In this document: positions 6,345-13,289 of the stretch, one piece after another
Numbering within the stretch: the first letter of the stretch is position 1
Layout: every line of letters begins with the position of its first letter
IMG/VR virus record: IMGVR_UViG_3300049489_001433
Span: 1-22,323 of that record
DNA length: 22,323 bases
Source of the DNA: a virus
Direction: 5' to 3' (one strand)
Position numbers and translations under genes: made by a program
Notes under the pieces: generated by a model
Told to the model about the DNA's origin: nothing
Database searches by the model: none
What the model saw: the letters and a program-made list of their open reading frames with translations, nothing else

Positions 6345-6614
6345 ATGGAGCTCAAGAAGGACAAGCGGATCGTGATCGGACAGCGCGGGCACGTGTGGGT
6401 CGGCGACATCGAGCACGAGTCGTCGGACCGGGTCGTCATCGCGAACGCCAGCGCGGTGCGGCGCTGGGGCACCACGAAGGGGCTGGGCCAGCTCGCGGCC
6501 GAGGGCCCGACGAAGGCGACGGTGCTCGACCCGTGCGGCACCGTGCGCATCCACCCGCTCGCGATCGTCGGCCAGATCGACTGCAACGCCGAGGCGTGGC
6601 GTGAGCGCCGCTGA
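6345..6614 (+). CDS. DUF6948-like small phage protein, 89 aa
   Basis: It has a strong ribosome binding site (AGAGGAGGA, 8 bases before ATG 6345). The protein is a compact beta-rich unit: KRIVIGQRGHVWVGDIEHESSDRVVIANA, then RRWGTTKGLGQLAAEGPTKATVLDP, then IHPLAIVGQIDCNAEAWR. The order 'expression of strand pairs, ANAS..RRW, LxQLAxEGxxK' resembles the DUF6948 family of phage proteins, whose function is not known to me. It overlaps the start of the Gly-Tyr/Gly-Asp repeat gene by 14 bases, so the two are probably translated together. The family name is from memory and moderately sure; the gene call is strong. Confidence 0.65.
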   Translation: MELKKDKRIVIGQRGHVWVGDIEHESSDRVVIANASAVRRWGTTKGLGQLAAEGPTKATVLDPCGTVRIHPLAIVGQIDCNAEAWRERR

Positions 6615-6942
6615 GCAGCGCGCGCAGCCGACGCCGGACCCAGAGGCGTTCGCGCTGAACGGCTACGGCGACGGCTACGGCGACGGCTACGGCGACGGCG
6701 ACGGCTACGGCGACGGCTACGGCTACGGCGACGGCGACGGCTACGGCTACGGCGACGGCTACGGCGACGGCTACGGCTACGGCGACGGCTACGGCGACGG
6801 CTACGGCGACGGCTACGGCGACGGCTACGGCGACGGCTACGGCTACGGCTACGGCGACGGCGACGGCGACGGCTACGGCGACGGCTACGGCGACGGCTAC
6901 GGCTACGGCGACGGCTACGGCGACGGCTACGGCTACGGCTGA
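6601..6942 (+). CDS. (Gly-Tyr/Gly-Asp)n low-complexity repeat protein, 113 aa
   Basis: The GTG at 6601 lies inside the last codons of the DUF6948-like gene. A 20-residue polar leader (SAAEQRAQPTPDPEAFALN) is followed by 46 dipeptides that are only Gly-Tyr (25) or Gly-Asp (21), then Gly and stop. The reading frame is perfectly kept through the whole repeat, and no other residue appears, which argues for translation and selection. Alternating Tyr and Asp on a Gly backbone gives an acidic, flexible, aromatic chain of the kind that phase-separates or sticks to surfaces. A role is not known. It could also be a non-essential by-product of slippage expansion. Confidence 0.6.
   Translation: MSAAEQRAQPTPDPEAFALNGYGDGYGDGYGDGDGYGDGYGYGDGDGYGYGDGYGDGYGYGDGYGDGYGDGYGDGYGDGYGYGYGDGDGDGYGDGYGDGYGYGDGYGDGYGYG
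6661..6939 (+). repeat. Tandem 6-bp repeat GGCKAC, 46 units
   Basis: Every hexamer from 6661 to 6936 is GGCTAC or GGCGAC, followed by GGC and the TGA. The two unit types differ in one base. Their order is irregular, though longer blocks such as TAC-GAC pairs recur, as expected from slippage and unequal exchange. No synonymous third-position change is seen in any unit, which points to recent expansion or ongoing homogenisation. Confidence 0.95.
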
Positions 6943-6987
6943 TCCGTCTCTGCCCTGCGGGGCGTGCAGCCAGGCACCAGCGGGTGC

Positions 6988-7059
6988 GCTGCACGCTGCT
7001 GTCGATCTCCCACGCGACTCCCCCCAGCGCGACCTCGGAGCTCGACAGCAGCGTGGAGC
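6988..7059 (+). promoter_or_regulatory. Long hairpin covering the ribosome binding site of the next gene
   Basis: The arms 6988-7010 and 7037-7059 are complementary at 21 of 23 positions, with a perfect 14-bp core (CACGCTGCTGTCGA / TCGACAGCAGCGTG) and a 26-base loop. The right arm contains the GGAG at 7055-7058 that serves as ribosome binding site for ATG 7065. Folding would limit initiation of the helicase gene. There is no T-run, so it is not a classic terminator. A protein-binding or replication site is an alternative. Confidence 0.7.
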
Positions 7060-7064
7060 ACACC

Positions 7065-8024
7065 ATGCGAACGAACCACGCACAGCAGCAGAGCGAAGCG
7101 GTCTCGGGCGAGGTCTCCTCGGTCCGGATGATCCGCGAGGGCTGGGGCCGCGCCGAGCTCGTCGGCGTCGGCACGGTGACGGGGCCCGTCCTCGGGATCG
7201 CCGTCGGCGACACCGTCGAGGCGCGCGGGCGCTGGCACGAGGACCCGCGGTGGGGGAAGCAGTTCAAGGCGCAGACGGTCCGGACGACGCTCGCCGGCGA
7301 CACGCGCGGGGCGATCGCCTGGCTCTCCTCGAGGCTGCCCGGGCTCGGCAAGACGCGCGCGACGCAGCTCGTCGAGCGCTTCGGCGTGCCGGCGCTGTAC
7401 GAGGTGATCGCGCAGCGCCCCGAGGAGCTCTGCGTGGTGAAGGGCATCACGCCCGAGCTCGCCGCGAAGATCCAGGAGGAGCACGAGCGCGTGCGCGGCG
7501 AGACCGAGGAGATGACGACCCTCCTCGGCTGGGGCCTGACCGACGGCCAGGTCCGCCGGTGCAAGGAGGCATGGGGGAAGTCGACGCTCGAGGTGCTTCG
7601 GGCCGACCCGTATCGCCTCGCCGAGGAGGTCTACGGGTTCGGCTTCAAGCGGGCCGACGAGATCGCGCGGCGCATGGGCCTGCCGACCGACCACCCGCGG
7701 CGCCTGCAGGCGTGCTGCCTGCACGTGCTGCGCGAGGCCGAGGGCAACGGGCACTGCTTCATCCGGCGGAAGCTCCTGCTCAAGATCGCGATGGACGAGC
7801 TCGCGGCCGCGAGCGTGCGCGTCGGCCAGGTCGCCGAGCAGCTCGACGTCGTGCTCGAGGAGGGGCGCGCGGTCGAGGTGGAGGATCGCGTGTACCTGCC
7901 CGACACGCGCGCGGCCGAGCGGGACGTCGCGCGTCGCGTCGTGCAGATGCTGTCGGTCCGGGTGATCGCGGTCGCGGCGAACGACGGGCAGGCCGCCGAG
8001 GGCGATGGGAGCGTGGCGGCGTGA
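7065..8024 (+). CDS. RecD2-type helicase, N-terminal part (OB-like and HhH domains), 319 aa
   Basis: Residues 15-70 (VRMIREGWGRAELVGVG...VGDTVEARGRWHEDPRWGKQF) match the small beta domain at the start of RecD2 helicases. Residues 78-130 (RGAIAWLSSRLPGLGKTRATQLVERFG...VKGITPELAAKI) match the helix-hairpin-helix region that follows. The remainder (EEMTTLLGWGLTDGQV, DPYRLAEEVYGFGFKRADEIARRMG) matches the second helical domain of the family. There is no Walker motif: the ATPase part is the next gene, whose GTG overlaps this TGA. ATG 7065 has GGAG at 6-base spacing; an in-frame GTG at 6984 lies upstream but would put a hairpin arm in the coding region. The two chains presumably assemble into one helicase. 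Confidence 0.8.
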   Translation: MRTNHAQQQSEAVSGEVSSVRMIREGWGRAELVGVGTVTGPVLGIAVGDTVEARGRWHEDPRWGKQFKAQTVRTTLAGDTRGAIAWLSSRLPGLGKTRATQLVERFGVPALYEVIAQRPEELCVVKGITPELAAKIQEEHERVRGETEEMTTLLGWGLTDGQVRRCKEAWGKSTLEVLRADPYRLAEEVYGFGFKRADEIARRMGLPTDHPRRLQACCLHVLREAEGNGHCFIRRKLLLKIAMDELAAASVRVGQVAEQLDVVLEEGRAVEVEDRVYLPDTRAAERDVARRVVQMLSVRVIAVAANDGQAAEGDGSVAA

Positions 8025-9559
8025 CCATCACGCTCGACCCGTCGCAGGAGGCCGCCGTCGAGCTCGTCTGCACGGCGCGCTGCGGCGTCGTCACCGGCGG
8101 CCCCGGCACCGGCAAGACCACGTGCCTGCGCACGGCGCTCGACCGGCTCGACGCGCGCGGCGTGACGTACCAGCTCGCGGCGCCGACCGGGAAGGCTGCC
8201 CGGCGGATGCGCGAGGCGACGGGCCGCCTCGCGTCCACCGTGCACCGGCTGCTCGAGTACGGGCCGGACCCGCTCACGGGCGAGCTCGGGTTCCGGCGCA
8301 ACGAGCGGAATCCGATCGCCGTCGAGCTCGTCGTCGTCGACGAGGCGTCCATGCTCGACGTCGACCTGGCGGACGCGCTGACCCGCGCCGTGAGCCCGAC
8401 GACGACCCGGCTCGTGCTCGTCGGGGACGCCGACCAGCTGCCCTCGGTCGGCCCTGGGCGCGTCTTCGGCGACGTCATCACCTCCGGCCGCGTCCCGGTC
8501 GCGCGGCTCACCACGCTGCACCGTGCCGCGGCCGAGACGTGGGTCTGCTCGCAGGCGCCGGTGATCCTCGGGGGCAACGTCCCCGACCTCCGCGACCGCC
8601 CCGACTTCCGGTGGCTCGAGCACGAGGACCGCAGCAAGGCGATCGACGCGCTCATCAGCGCCGTGTTCCGCGACTTGCCCGCCCTCGGCGTCCCGGCCGG
8701 TGACGCGCAGGTCCTCATCCCGCAGCGCGTCGGGCCGTGCGGGTGCAACGCGACGAACACGCGGCTGCAGCAGATCCTCAACCCGGAGCGCGACTCGGAC
8801 CCGGTGCCGTGGAAGATCGGCAAGGCGACGGACGAGGACGCGCGCGCGCTGCGGCTGCGCGACCGCGTGATCCAGACGCGGAACGACTACACGCTCGGCG
8901 TCGCGAACGGCGAGGTCGGCGAGGTCTGCTCGATCACGCACGAGCCGACGACGTGCGACCGGTGCCAGGGCACGGGCACCGACGCGGCGATGCGCACGAC
9001 GTGCGAGCTCTGCAAGGGGAGCGGGCGCCGTCCGCCGCTGCTCACCGTCCGCTACCCCGACGACGACGGGCGCGACCGCAAGATCGGCTACACGCGCACG
9101 GACGTCTTCGCGCTCGACCTCGCGTACGCGCTCACCGTCCACAAGAGCCAGGGCTCGCAGTGGCCGTGGGTCGTCGTCTTCGCGCACTCGACGCACACGC
9201 GGATGCTGACGCGCCAGCTCCTCTACACGGCGATCACGCGCGCGCAGAAGGGCGTGGTGCTCGTCGGCGATCTCGTCGGCCTGGGCCGCGCGGTGAAGAA
9301 CGTCTCGGACGCGCAGCGGAACACGTGGCTCGCGCAGGAGCTCCGCGCCGCCGAGATCGACGCGTCGCCGGGGCCGCTCACCGCGGAGCAGCGCGAGAGC
9401 ATCGCCGCCCTCGCCGCGCGCGCACGGGCGGAGGGCGACCACGAAACCGCGGACTACGGCGATGCGGTCCTCGCGCTCGACGAGCCCCGCCCCCGCGTCG
9501 CCACGCCGATCGATGAAGAGCCGACGAGCGCCGAGCTCGCCGACCTCTTCCCCATGTGA
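8021..9559 (+). CDS. RecD2-type helicase, ATPase part with inserted zinc element, 512 aa
   Basis: This is a superfamily 1B helicase core: Walker A VTGGPGTGKTT (about residues 27-37), APTGKAARRM, Walker B VVVDEASML, LVGDADQLPSVGPG, LTTLHRA, then the C-terminal LDLAYALTVHKSQGSQW and QLLYTAITRAQKGVVLVGD. In the small SH3-like region after GVANGEVGEV an extra element carries two CxxCxGxG motifs (CDRCQGTG at 312-319, CELCKGSG at 328-335), as in the zinc centre of DnaJ. The gene starts with a GTG overlapping the stop of the N-terminal half. It should unwind DNA 5' to 3' in recombination or replication. The acidic tail (IDEEPTSAELADLFPM) may bind a partner. Confidence 0.85.
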   Translation: MTITLDPSQEAAVELVCTARCGVVTGGPGTGKTTCLRTALDRLDARGVTYQLAAPTGKAARRMREATGRLASTVHRLLEYGPDPLTGELGFRRNERNPIAVELVVVDEASMLDVDLADALTRAVSPTTTRLVLVGDADQLPSVGPGRVFGDVITSGRVPVARLTTLHRAAAETWVCSQAPVILGGNVPDLRDRPDFRWLEHEDRSKAIDALISAVFRDLPALGVPAGDAQVLIPQRVGPCGCNATNTRLQQILNPERDSDPVPWKIGKATDEDARALRLRDRVIQTRNDYTLGVANGEVGEVCSITHEPTTCDRCQGTGTDAAMRTTCELCKGSGRRPPLLTVRYPDDDGRDRKIGYTRTDVFALDLAYALTVHKSQGSQWPWVVVFAHSTHTRMLTRQLLYTAITRAQKGVVLVGDLVGLGRAVKNVSDAQRNTWLAQELRAAEIDASPGPLTAEQRESIAALAARARAEGDHETADYGDAVLALDEPRPRVATPIDEEPTSAELADLFPM

Positions 9560-9587
9560 CCCGAGACCCGAACGAAGGAGATCGCTG

Positions 9588-11258
9588 ATGCCGCCGAAGG
9601 ACCCGACCGTTGCCAGCCCGCCCAAGCCCAAGATGCTCCGCCTCGAGCTCCTGCAGCCGAACCCGCGGAACCGCCGCACCACCGTCGACGACGAGTTCGT
9701 CGCGTCGATCCGCCAGCACGGCGTCCTCGAGCGTCTGGTCGTGCGCCCACTGCCCGACGACCCCGGCGGCCCGAAGTACGAGATCGTCTGCGGCCATCGC
9801 CGGTGGCTGGGCGCGCAGCAGGCGGAGCTCGCCGAGGTGCCCGTCGACATCCGCGAGATGAGCGACGCGACGGCGATGGAGATCGCGATCGTCGAGAACC
9901 TGCAGCGCAAGAGCCTGACGGCGCTCGAGGAGGCGGACGCGTTCCGCTGGCTCATCGAGGAGCAGGGCCGGTCGGTGTCCGACGTCGCCGCGCGGGTCGC
10001 CCGCTCGGAGGCGTACGTGCGCCAGCGCCTGCACCTGCACGGTCTCGTGCCGTTGCTCCGCACGCTGCTCGACGAGGACGTCCTCACGATGGATGCGGCG
10101 CTGCTGCTCGCGCAGACGCCGCCCGGAGTGCAGGAGAAGATCGCGGCCGAGGCCGAGCGGCGGCTCGGGTACGGCGACGAGGACGCGAAGCGCGTGACCA
10201 GGAGCGACGCTGCCGACTGGATCAGCGGACACTGGAACCAGCTCCGCGAGGCCCCCTTCGATGTCGGCGACGCTGGTCTCGTCGAGACCGCGGGTGCGTG
10301 CGGGACGTGCCCGAAGCGGACGGGGACGCAGGGCGTGCTGTTCGAGATCGTCGAGGTCTCCGACGCCTGCCTCGACAAGGAGTGCTGGCGGTCGAAGTGC
10401 GACGCGACGTGGTCCCGGCGAGTCGATGACGCGAAGAAGCGCGGCCTGCGCGTGCTCACCGACGACGAGGTGAGGAAGATCGCGCCCCACGGGGCGGTGA
10501 GCGACCCGCGCGCGGGCTGGGTCGGGCTCGACGACCGCGCGTACAACGACGGACCGATGGACGCGCCGAAGTGGCGCGACGTGATCGGGGACGACGTGCC
10601 GCGCGCGATCGGCCGGACGCAGGCCGGGACCGTGGTCGAGCTCGCCGACCGTGAGGCGGCACTGCGGACGGCGAAGAAGCTGGCGAAGGAGAGCGGCGAC
10701 AAGCAGCTCGGGAAGGCGGTGCGGCAGGAGGCCGGCGCCGACAAGGCGCGCGAGACGATCTCGAAGAACGAGAAGCAGCGGCGCGCCGACGTCGTCGAGG
10801 GAGCGCGGAAAGAGGCGGCGCGGAAGGAGGCGGACCTCGTGGAGATCATCGAGCGGGCGAAGGCGCTCGACCTCGCATCGAGCTCGGTGATGGTCGACCT
10901 CGCGCTCAAGCGGATCGTCGCGACGTTCGCGCAGTCGGCCGTCACCGCCGACGCGCAGCGGTTCGTCAAGCGGCGCGGCGTCCCCTGCGAGGACGGGTAC
11001 GGTGGCGCGATCCCCGCGCAGGACGGGATCGCCCGCTGGACGAGCGCCACGAACCTCAGCCGCGGCGCCCTCGTTGCCGCCCTCGCCGAGCTCGCCATCC
11101 TCGCGCACGACCGCATCGGTGACGCGCGCCCGGACTTCCTCGCCGACTTGCCGGCGTCGGCCGCAGTGAAGCGGCGGAAGCCCGAGGCGGCGCCGAAGGC
11201 GAAGAAGAAGCCCGGGAAGCTGACGAACGCCGCCGCGAAGAAGGCGGGGAAGCGGTGA
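9588..11258 (+). CDS. ParB-like nuclease-fold/partition protein, 556 aa
   Basis: It has its own AAGGAG ribosome binding site, 8 bases before ATG 9588. Residues 18-115 form a ParB/Srx domain: LRLELLQPNPRNRRTTVDDEFVASI, YEIVCGHRRWLGAQQAELAEVPVDI (the GxRR CTP-pocket motif) and AIVENLQRKSLTALEEADAF. An HTH region follows (VSDVAARVARSEAYVRQRLHLHGL). A Cys set (CGTCPKRTG, then CLDKECWRSKC) probably binds metal, as in several mobile-element ParB proteins. The C-terminal half is Lys/Ala/Glu-rich, coiled-coil-like, and ends in a basic tail (KKKPGKLTNAAAKKAGKR). No ParA is present, so transcription regulation or recombination is as likely as partition. Confidence 0.8.
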   Translation: MPPKDPTVASPPKPKMLRLELLQPNPRNRRTTVDDEFVASIRQHGVLERLVVRPLPDDPGGPKYEIVCGHRRWLGAQQAELAEVPVDIREMSDATAMEIAIVENLQRKSLTALEEADAFRWLIEEQGRSVSDVAARVARSEAYVRQRLHLHGLVPLLRTLLDEDVLTMDAALLLAQTPPGVQEKIAAEAERRLGYGDEDAKRVTRSDAADWISGHWNQLREAPFDVGDAGLVETAGACGTCPKRTGTQGVLFEIVEVSDACLDKECWRSKCDATWSRRVDDAKKRGLRVLTDDEVRKIAPHGAVSDPRAGWVGLDDRAYNDGPMDAPKWRDVIGDDVPRAIGRTQAGTVVELADREAALRTAKKLAKESGDKQLGKAVRQEAGADKARETISKNEKQRRADVVEGARKEAARKEADLVEIIERAKALDLASSSVMVDLALKRIVATFAQSAVTADAQRFVKRRGVPCEDGYGGAIPAQDGIARWTSATNLSRGALVAALAELAILAHDRIGDARPDFLADLPASAAVKRRKPEAAPKAKKKPGKLTNAAAKKAGKR

Positions 11259-11827
11259 TCGTCCTCGGGCTCGATACCGGTCTCGCGAACCTCGGCTGGG
11301 CCCTCGTCGACATCGGCCCGATGCCCATCGTCAACGGCGTCACGGTCGAGGTGATCGACGCCGGTGTCTGGACGACGGCGAAGGAGACGAAGAAGCGCCA
11401 GCTCCACGTCGGGAGCGACGACGCGCGCCGCATCGACTACCTCGCCGACCGGATCTTCGAGACCGTCGCGCCCCCGAGCGCGGCGCTCGAACCGCGGCTC
11501 GTGGTGTACGAGCTGCCCGCGGCCGCGAAGGGCGCGCGCGCGGCGCACGCGCTGGGGATCGGGCACGCGCTCATCCGGACCGCGCTTCGAGCGCACACCG
11601 TGACTCCCGTCGTCGAGGTCACGGCGCGCGACGTGAAGCTCGCGCTCGCCGGGGACGCCCACGCGAGCAAGGAGGCGATGATCGCCGCCGCGCGGGTCCG
11701 GTGGCCGGGCATCGACGAACTCCGCAATGGCGACCTCGAGCACGCCGCCGATGCGATTGGCGTCGCGATCACCGGCGCGGGGACGCAGGTCGGGCGGGCC
11801 GTGCTCGCGAGGGGCGGCCGACCGTGA
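11255..11827 (+). CDS. RuvC-like Holliday junction resolvase, 190 aa
   Basis: The GTG at 11255 overlaps the ParB-like stop. The RNase H-type fold is visible: VIVLGLDTGLANLGWA (Asp7 on the first strand), LVVYELPAAAKG (Glu86 on the fourth strand), TARDVKLALAGDAHASKEAM (the basic loop and helix typical of RuvC) and NGDLEHAADAIGVA (Glu162, His163 and Asp166 in the last catalytic helix). All acidic active-site positions are present, so it should be an active four-way-junction endonuclease that resolves branched phage DNA. It joins the nuclease and helicase genes as part of a phage recombination set. Confidence 0.85.
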   Translation: MIVLGLDTGLANLGWALVDIGPMPIVNGVTVEVIDAGVWTTAKETKKRQLHVGSDDARRIDYLADRIFETVAPPSAALEPRLVVYELPAAAKGARAAHALGIGHALIRTALRAHTVTPVVEVTARDVKLALAGDAHASKEAMIAAARVRWPGIDELRNGDLEHAADAIGVAITGAGTQVGRAVLARGGRP

Positions 11828-12084
11828 GCCGCTGCAAGACCTGCGGCGCGAAGATCCGCTGGGCGAAGGTCCCCTCGAGCGGAGCGAAGGTGCCGCTCGA
11901 CCTCGATCCTACGCCGCACACGGGGAACGTTCGCTACCTCCCGGGCGACCGCACGGCCGTCGAGGTCCTCGGCGGGCCCGGGCTCGAGCAGGCGCGCGGC
12001 GACGGCGAGGAGCTCTTCACCAGCCACTTCGCGACGTGCCCTCAGGCGGCGCAGCACCGCAGGCCGGTGGGAGGCCGCCGGTGA
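11824..12084 (+). CDS. Small zinc-ribbon-like protein, 86 aa
   Basis: The GTG at 11824 overlaps the RuvC-like stop. The N-terminus has C-x2-C-G (SRCKTCGAKIRWAKVPSSGAKVPLDL). A second metal-type pair, HFATC, sits near the C-terminus (Cys with His two to four residues before). This pattern (CxxCG, 'W/PxxxGxKxPLD', late H/C) is common in small phage and actinobacterial zinc-ribbon proteins of unknown job. The last 12 residues are basic. A DNA- or RNA-contact role is plausible, not shown. Confidence 0.65.
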   Translation: MSRCKTCGAKIRWAKVPSSGAKVPLDLDPTPHTGNVRYLPGDRTAVEVLGGPGLEQARGDGEELFTSHFATCPQAAQHRRPVGGRR

Positions 12085-12479
12085 GGGTCTACCTCGCGGG
12101 CTCGAGCGCCGAACTCGAGCGCGTCCTCGCCGCGGCGGTCGTGCTGAGGGATCTCGGGCACGAGATCACCGAGCCGTGGTGGCTGCGCATCCTCGAAGCG
12201 AAGCGACGCGGCTGGGCGACCGACGCGGACGTGCCGCCCGCCTTCATGCGCGAGTCGGCCGAGCGGAACTTCGCCGGCATCGTCACCTGTGATCGGTTCG
12301 TAGGGATGTGCCGCGCCGGCGGCGGCCTCTCGTCGGGTCACGCCTACGAGGTGGGCGTCGCGGTCGTGACGCGCGGCGGTCCGCGCACGCGGCTCGTCGG
12401 CGACCCGCGCGGCTTCGTCGGGATGTGGGTCGGCGACGTGCGCGTGGTGCAGACGGTCGAGGAGGCGCTCCAGCCATGA
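12081..12479 (+). CDS. Nucleoside 2-deoxyribosyltransferase-like protein, 132 aa
   Basis: The GTG at 12081 overlaps the previous stop. The order fits the NDT/TIR-like fold: VRVYLAGSSAELERVLAAAVVLRDLGHEIT at the N-terminus, RNFAGIVTCDRFVGM in the middle (an Asp near the substrate pocket) and SSGHAYEVGVAVV (the Gly-x-x-x-Glu-x-Gly motif with the catalytic Glu). These enzymes move deoxyribose between bases or hydrolyse nucleotides. In phages they may help salvage or modify nucleotides. Similar folds occur in nucleotide-signalling NADases, but I see nothing to favour that here. Confidence is moderate because the length is short and similarity is motif-based. Confidence 0.65.
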   Translation: MRVYLAGSSAELERVLAAAVVLRDLGHEITEPWWLRILEAKRRGWATDADVPPAFMRESAERNFAGIVTCDRFVGMCRAGGGLSSGHAYEVGVAVVTRGGPRTRLVGDPRGFVGMWVGDVRVVQTVEEALQP

Positions 12480-12661
12480 CCGCCGACCTCGAGCGTCTCG
12501 CCGCGGAGATCAAGGGCCTCAGCTTCCGCGCGAAGCTGGGCCTCGCCCAGGAGCTCTACGGGCACGGCCGGTACGAGCTCGCCGAGAAGGTCGTGCGGAT
12601 GGCGTACGAGCAGATCCAGCTCGAGAACGCGCTGCGGCCGCTGCCGGGGAGGAAGCCGTGA
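12476..12661 (+). CDS. Small helical protein, 61 aa
   Basis: The ATG at 12476 overlaps the preceding stop (ATGA), and its stop overlaps the next GTG. It is entirely predicted helix (DLERLAAEIKGLSFRAKLGLA, YELAEKVVRMAYEQIQLENAL) with a short basic end. I recognise no family. It is placed inside the tightly coupled early operon, so it is likely expressed. Function unknown. Confidence 0.65.
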   Translation: MTADLERLAAEIKGLSFRAKLGLAQELYGHGRYELAEKVVRMAYEQIQLENALRPLPGRKP

Positions 12662-13140
12662 AGGCGCTGACGCTGATCCAGCCGTGGGCGTACGCGATCG
12701 AGGCGCTGGGCAAGCGCATCGAGAACCGGACGTGGCGGCCGCCGGATACGATCCTCGGATTCCGGATCGCGATCCACAGCGGGAAGAAGGTCGATCGCGA
12801 CTCGTGCGAGGACCTCGAAGCGGACGGCCATCGCATCGACCGCAAGGCCCTGGTGCGCGGCGCGATCACGAGCTCGGCGATCGTGCGCGGCTGGGTGATG
12901 GACGACGGCGCCTTCTGCAACCGCAAGGCGACTCGCTGGGTCGGCGTCACTCCCGAGGAAGCCGCCGCGGTCGTCGCCGATCGCTACTGGGTGGGCCCGG
13001 TCGGCTGGGTCCTCGACGAGGTCCACGTGCTCGAGCACCCCGTGCCGTGCTCGGGTGCGCTCGGGCTCTGGACCGTGCCCGGTGACGTCGCCGCACGCGT
13101 GCGCGCCGAGCGGCGCGCCGTTGCCCCGGTGCCACCATGA
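12658..13140 (+). CDS. ASCH-domain (PUA-like) protein, 160 aa
   Basis: The GTG at 12658 overlaps the stop before it. The N-terminus is a clear ASCH signature: KALTLIQPWAYAIEALGKRIENRTW (the 'QPWA...GxKxIENR' motif) followed by GFRIAIHSGKK. A later WVLDEVHVLEHPVPCSGALGLWTVP fits the closing strands of the domain. ASCH domains bind RNA or modified bases, and some phage and bacterial members are ribonucleases or cytidine-derivative amidohydrolases. Here a role in reading RNA or nucleotide modification is likely, near the nucleoside-transferase-like gene. The C-terminal 15 residues are basic and Pro-rich. Confidence 0.8.
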   Translation: MKALTLIQPWAYAIEALGKRIENRTWRPPDTILGFRIAIHSGKKVDRDSCEDLEADGHRIDRKALVRGAITSSAIVRGWVMDDGAFCNRKATRWVGVTPEEAAAVVADRYWVGPVGWVLDEVHVLEHPVPCSGALGLWTVPGDVAARVRAERRAVAPVPP

Positions 13141-13289
13141 GCCGCCCGTCGAAGAAGCCCGCGGCGACCGGCGTCCGGCAGCGTCCCCTCGACGCCGAGG
13201 AGGCGGCCTGGGTACGCTGCCTCGCCGAGGAGGCGCTGCGGCAGTGGAAGAGCGAGCGGGCCGAGGAGCAGAGGGAGCGAGCGGCGTGA
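13137..13289 (+). CDS. Tiny charged protein, 50 aa
   Basis: The ATG at 13137 overlaps the ASCH gene's stop, and its TGA overlaps the GTG of the XRE gene, so it fits the operon exactly. Basic N-terminus (SRPSKKPAATGVRQRP), then a single Glu/Ala/Arg-rich helix (EEAAWVRCLAEEALRQWKSE). I do not recognise it. Coupling on both sides is the main support. Confidence 0.6.
   Translation: MSRPSKKPAATGVRQRPLDAEEAAWVRCLAEEALRQWKSERAEEQRERAA

Noticed and set aside
6661-6939. CRISPR-like or iteron array
   Set aside because: The unit is 6 bp without spacers and lies fully in frame in a gene. It is a coding tandem repeat.
6988-7059. Intrinsic transcription terminator after the repeat gene
   Set aside because: The stem is strong but there is no T-run, the loop is long, and the stem overlaps the next gene's ribosome binding site.
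9588-11258. Complete ParABS partition locus
   Set aside because: Only a ParB-like gene is visible; no ParA ATPase and no clear centromere repeats occur in the window.
7631-11743. Very long open frame on the minus strand (about 1370 codons) opposite helicase, ParB-like and RuvC genes
   Set aside because: Its protein is Arg/Ala/Ser/Val-rich without domains, and the plus strand has clear families throughout. It is a shadow frame caused by high GC.
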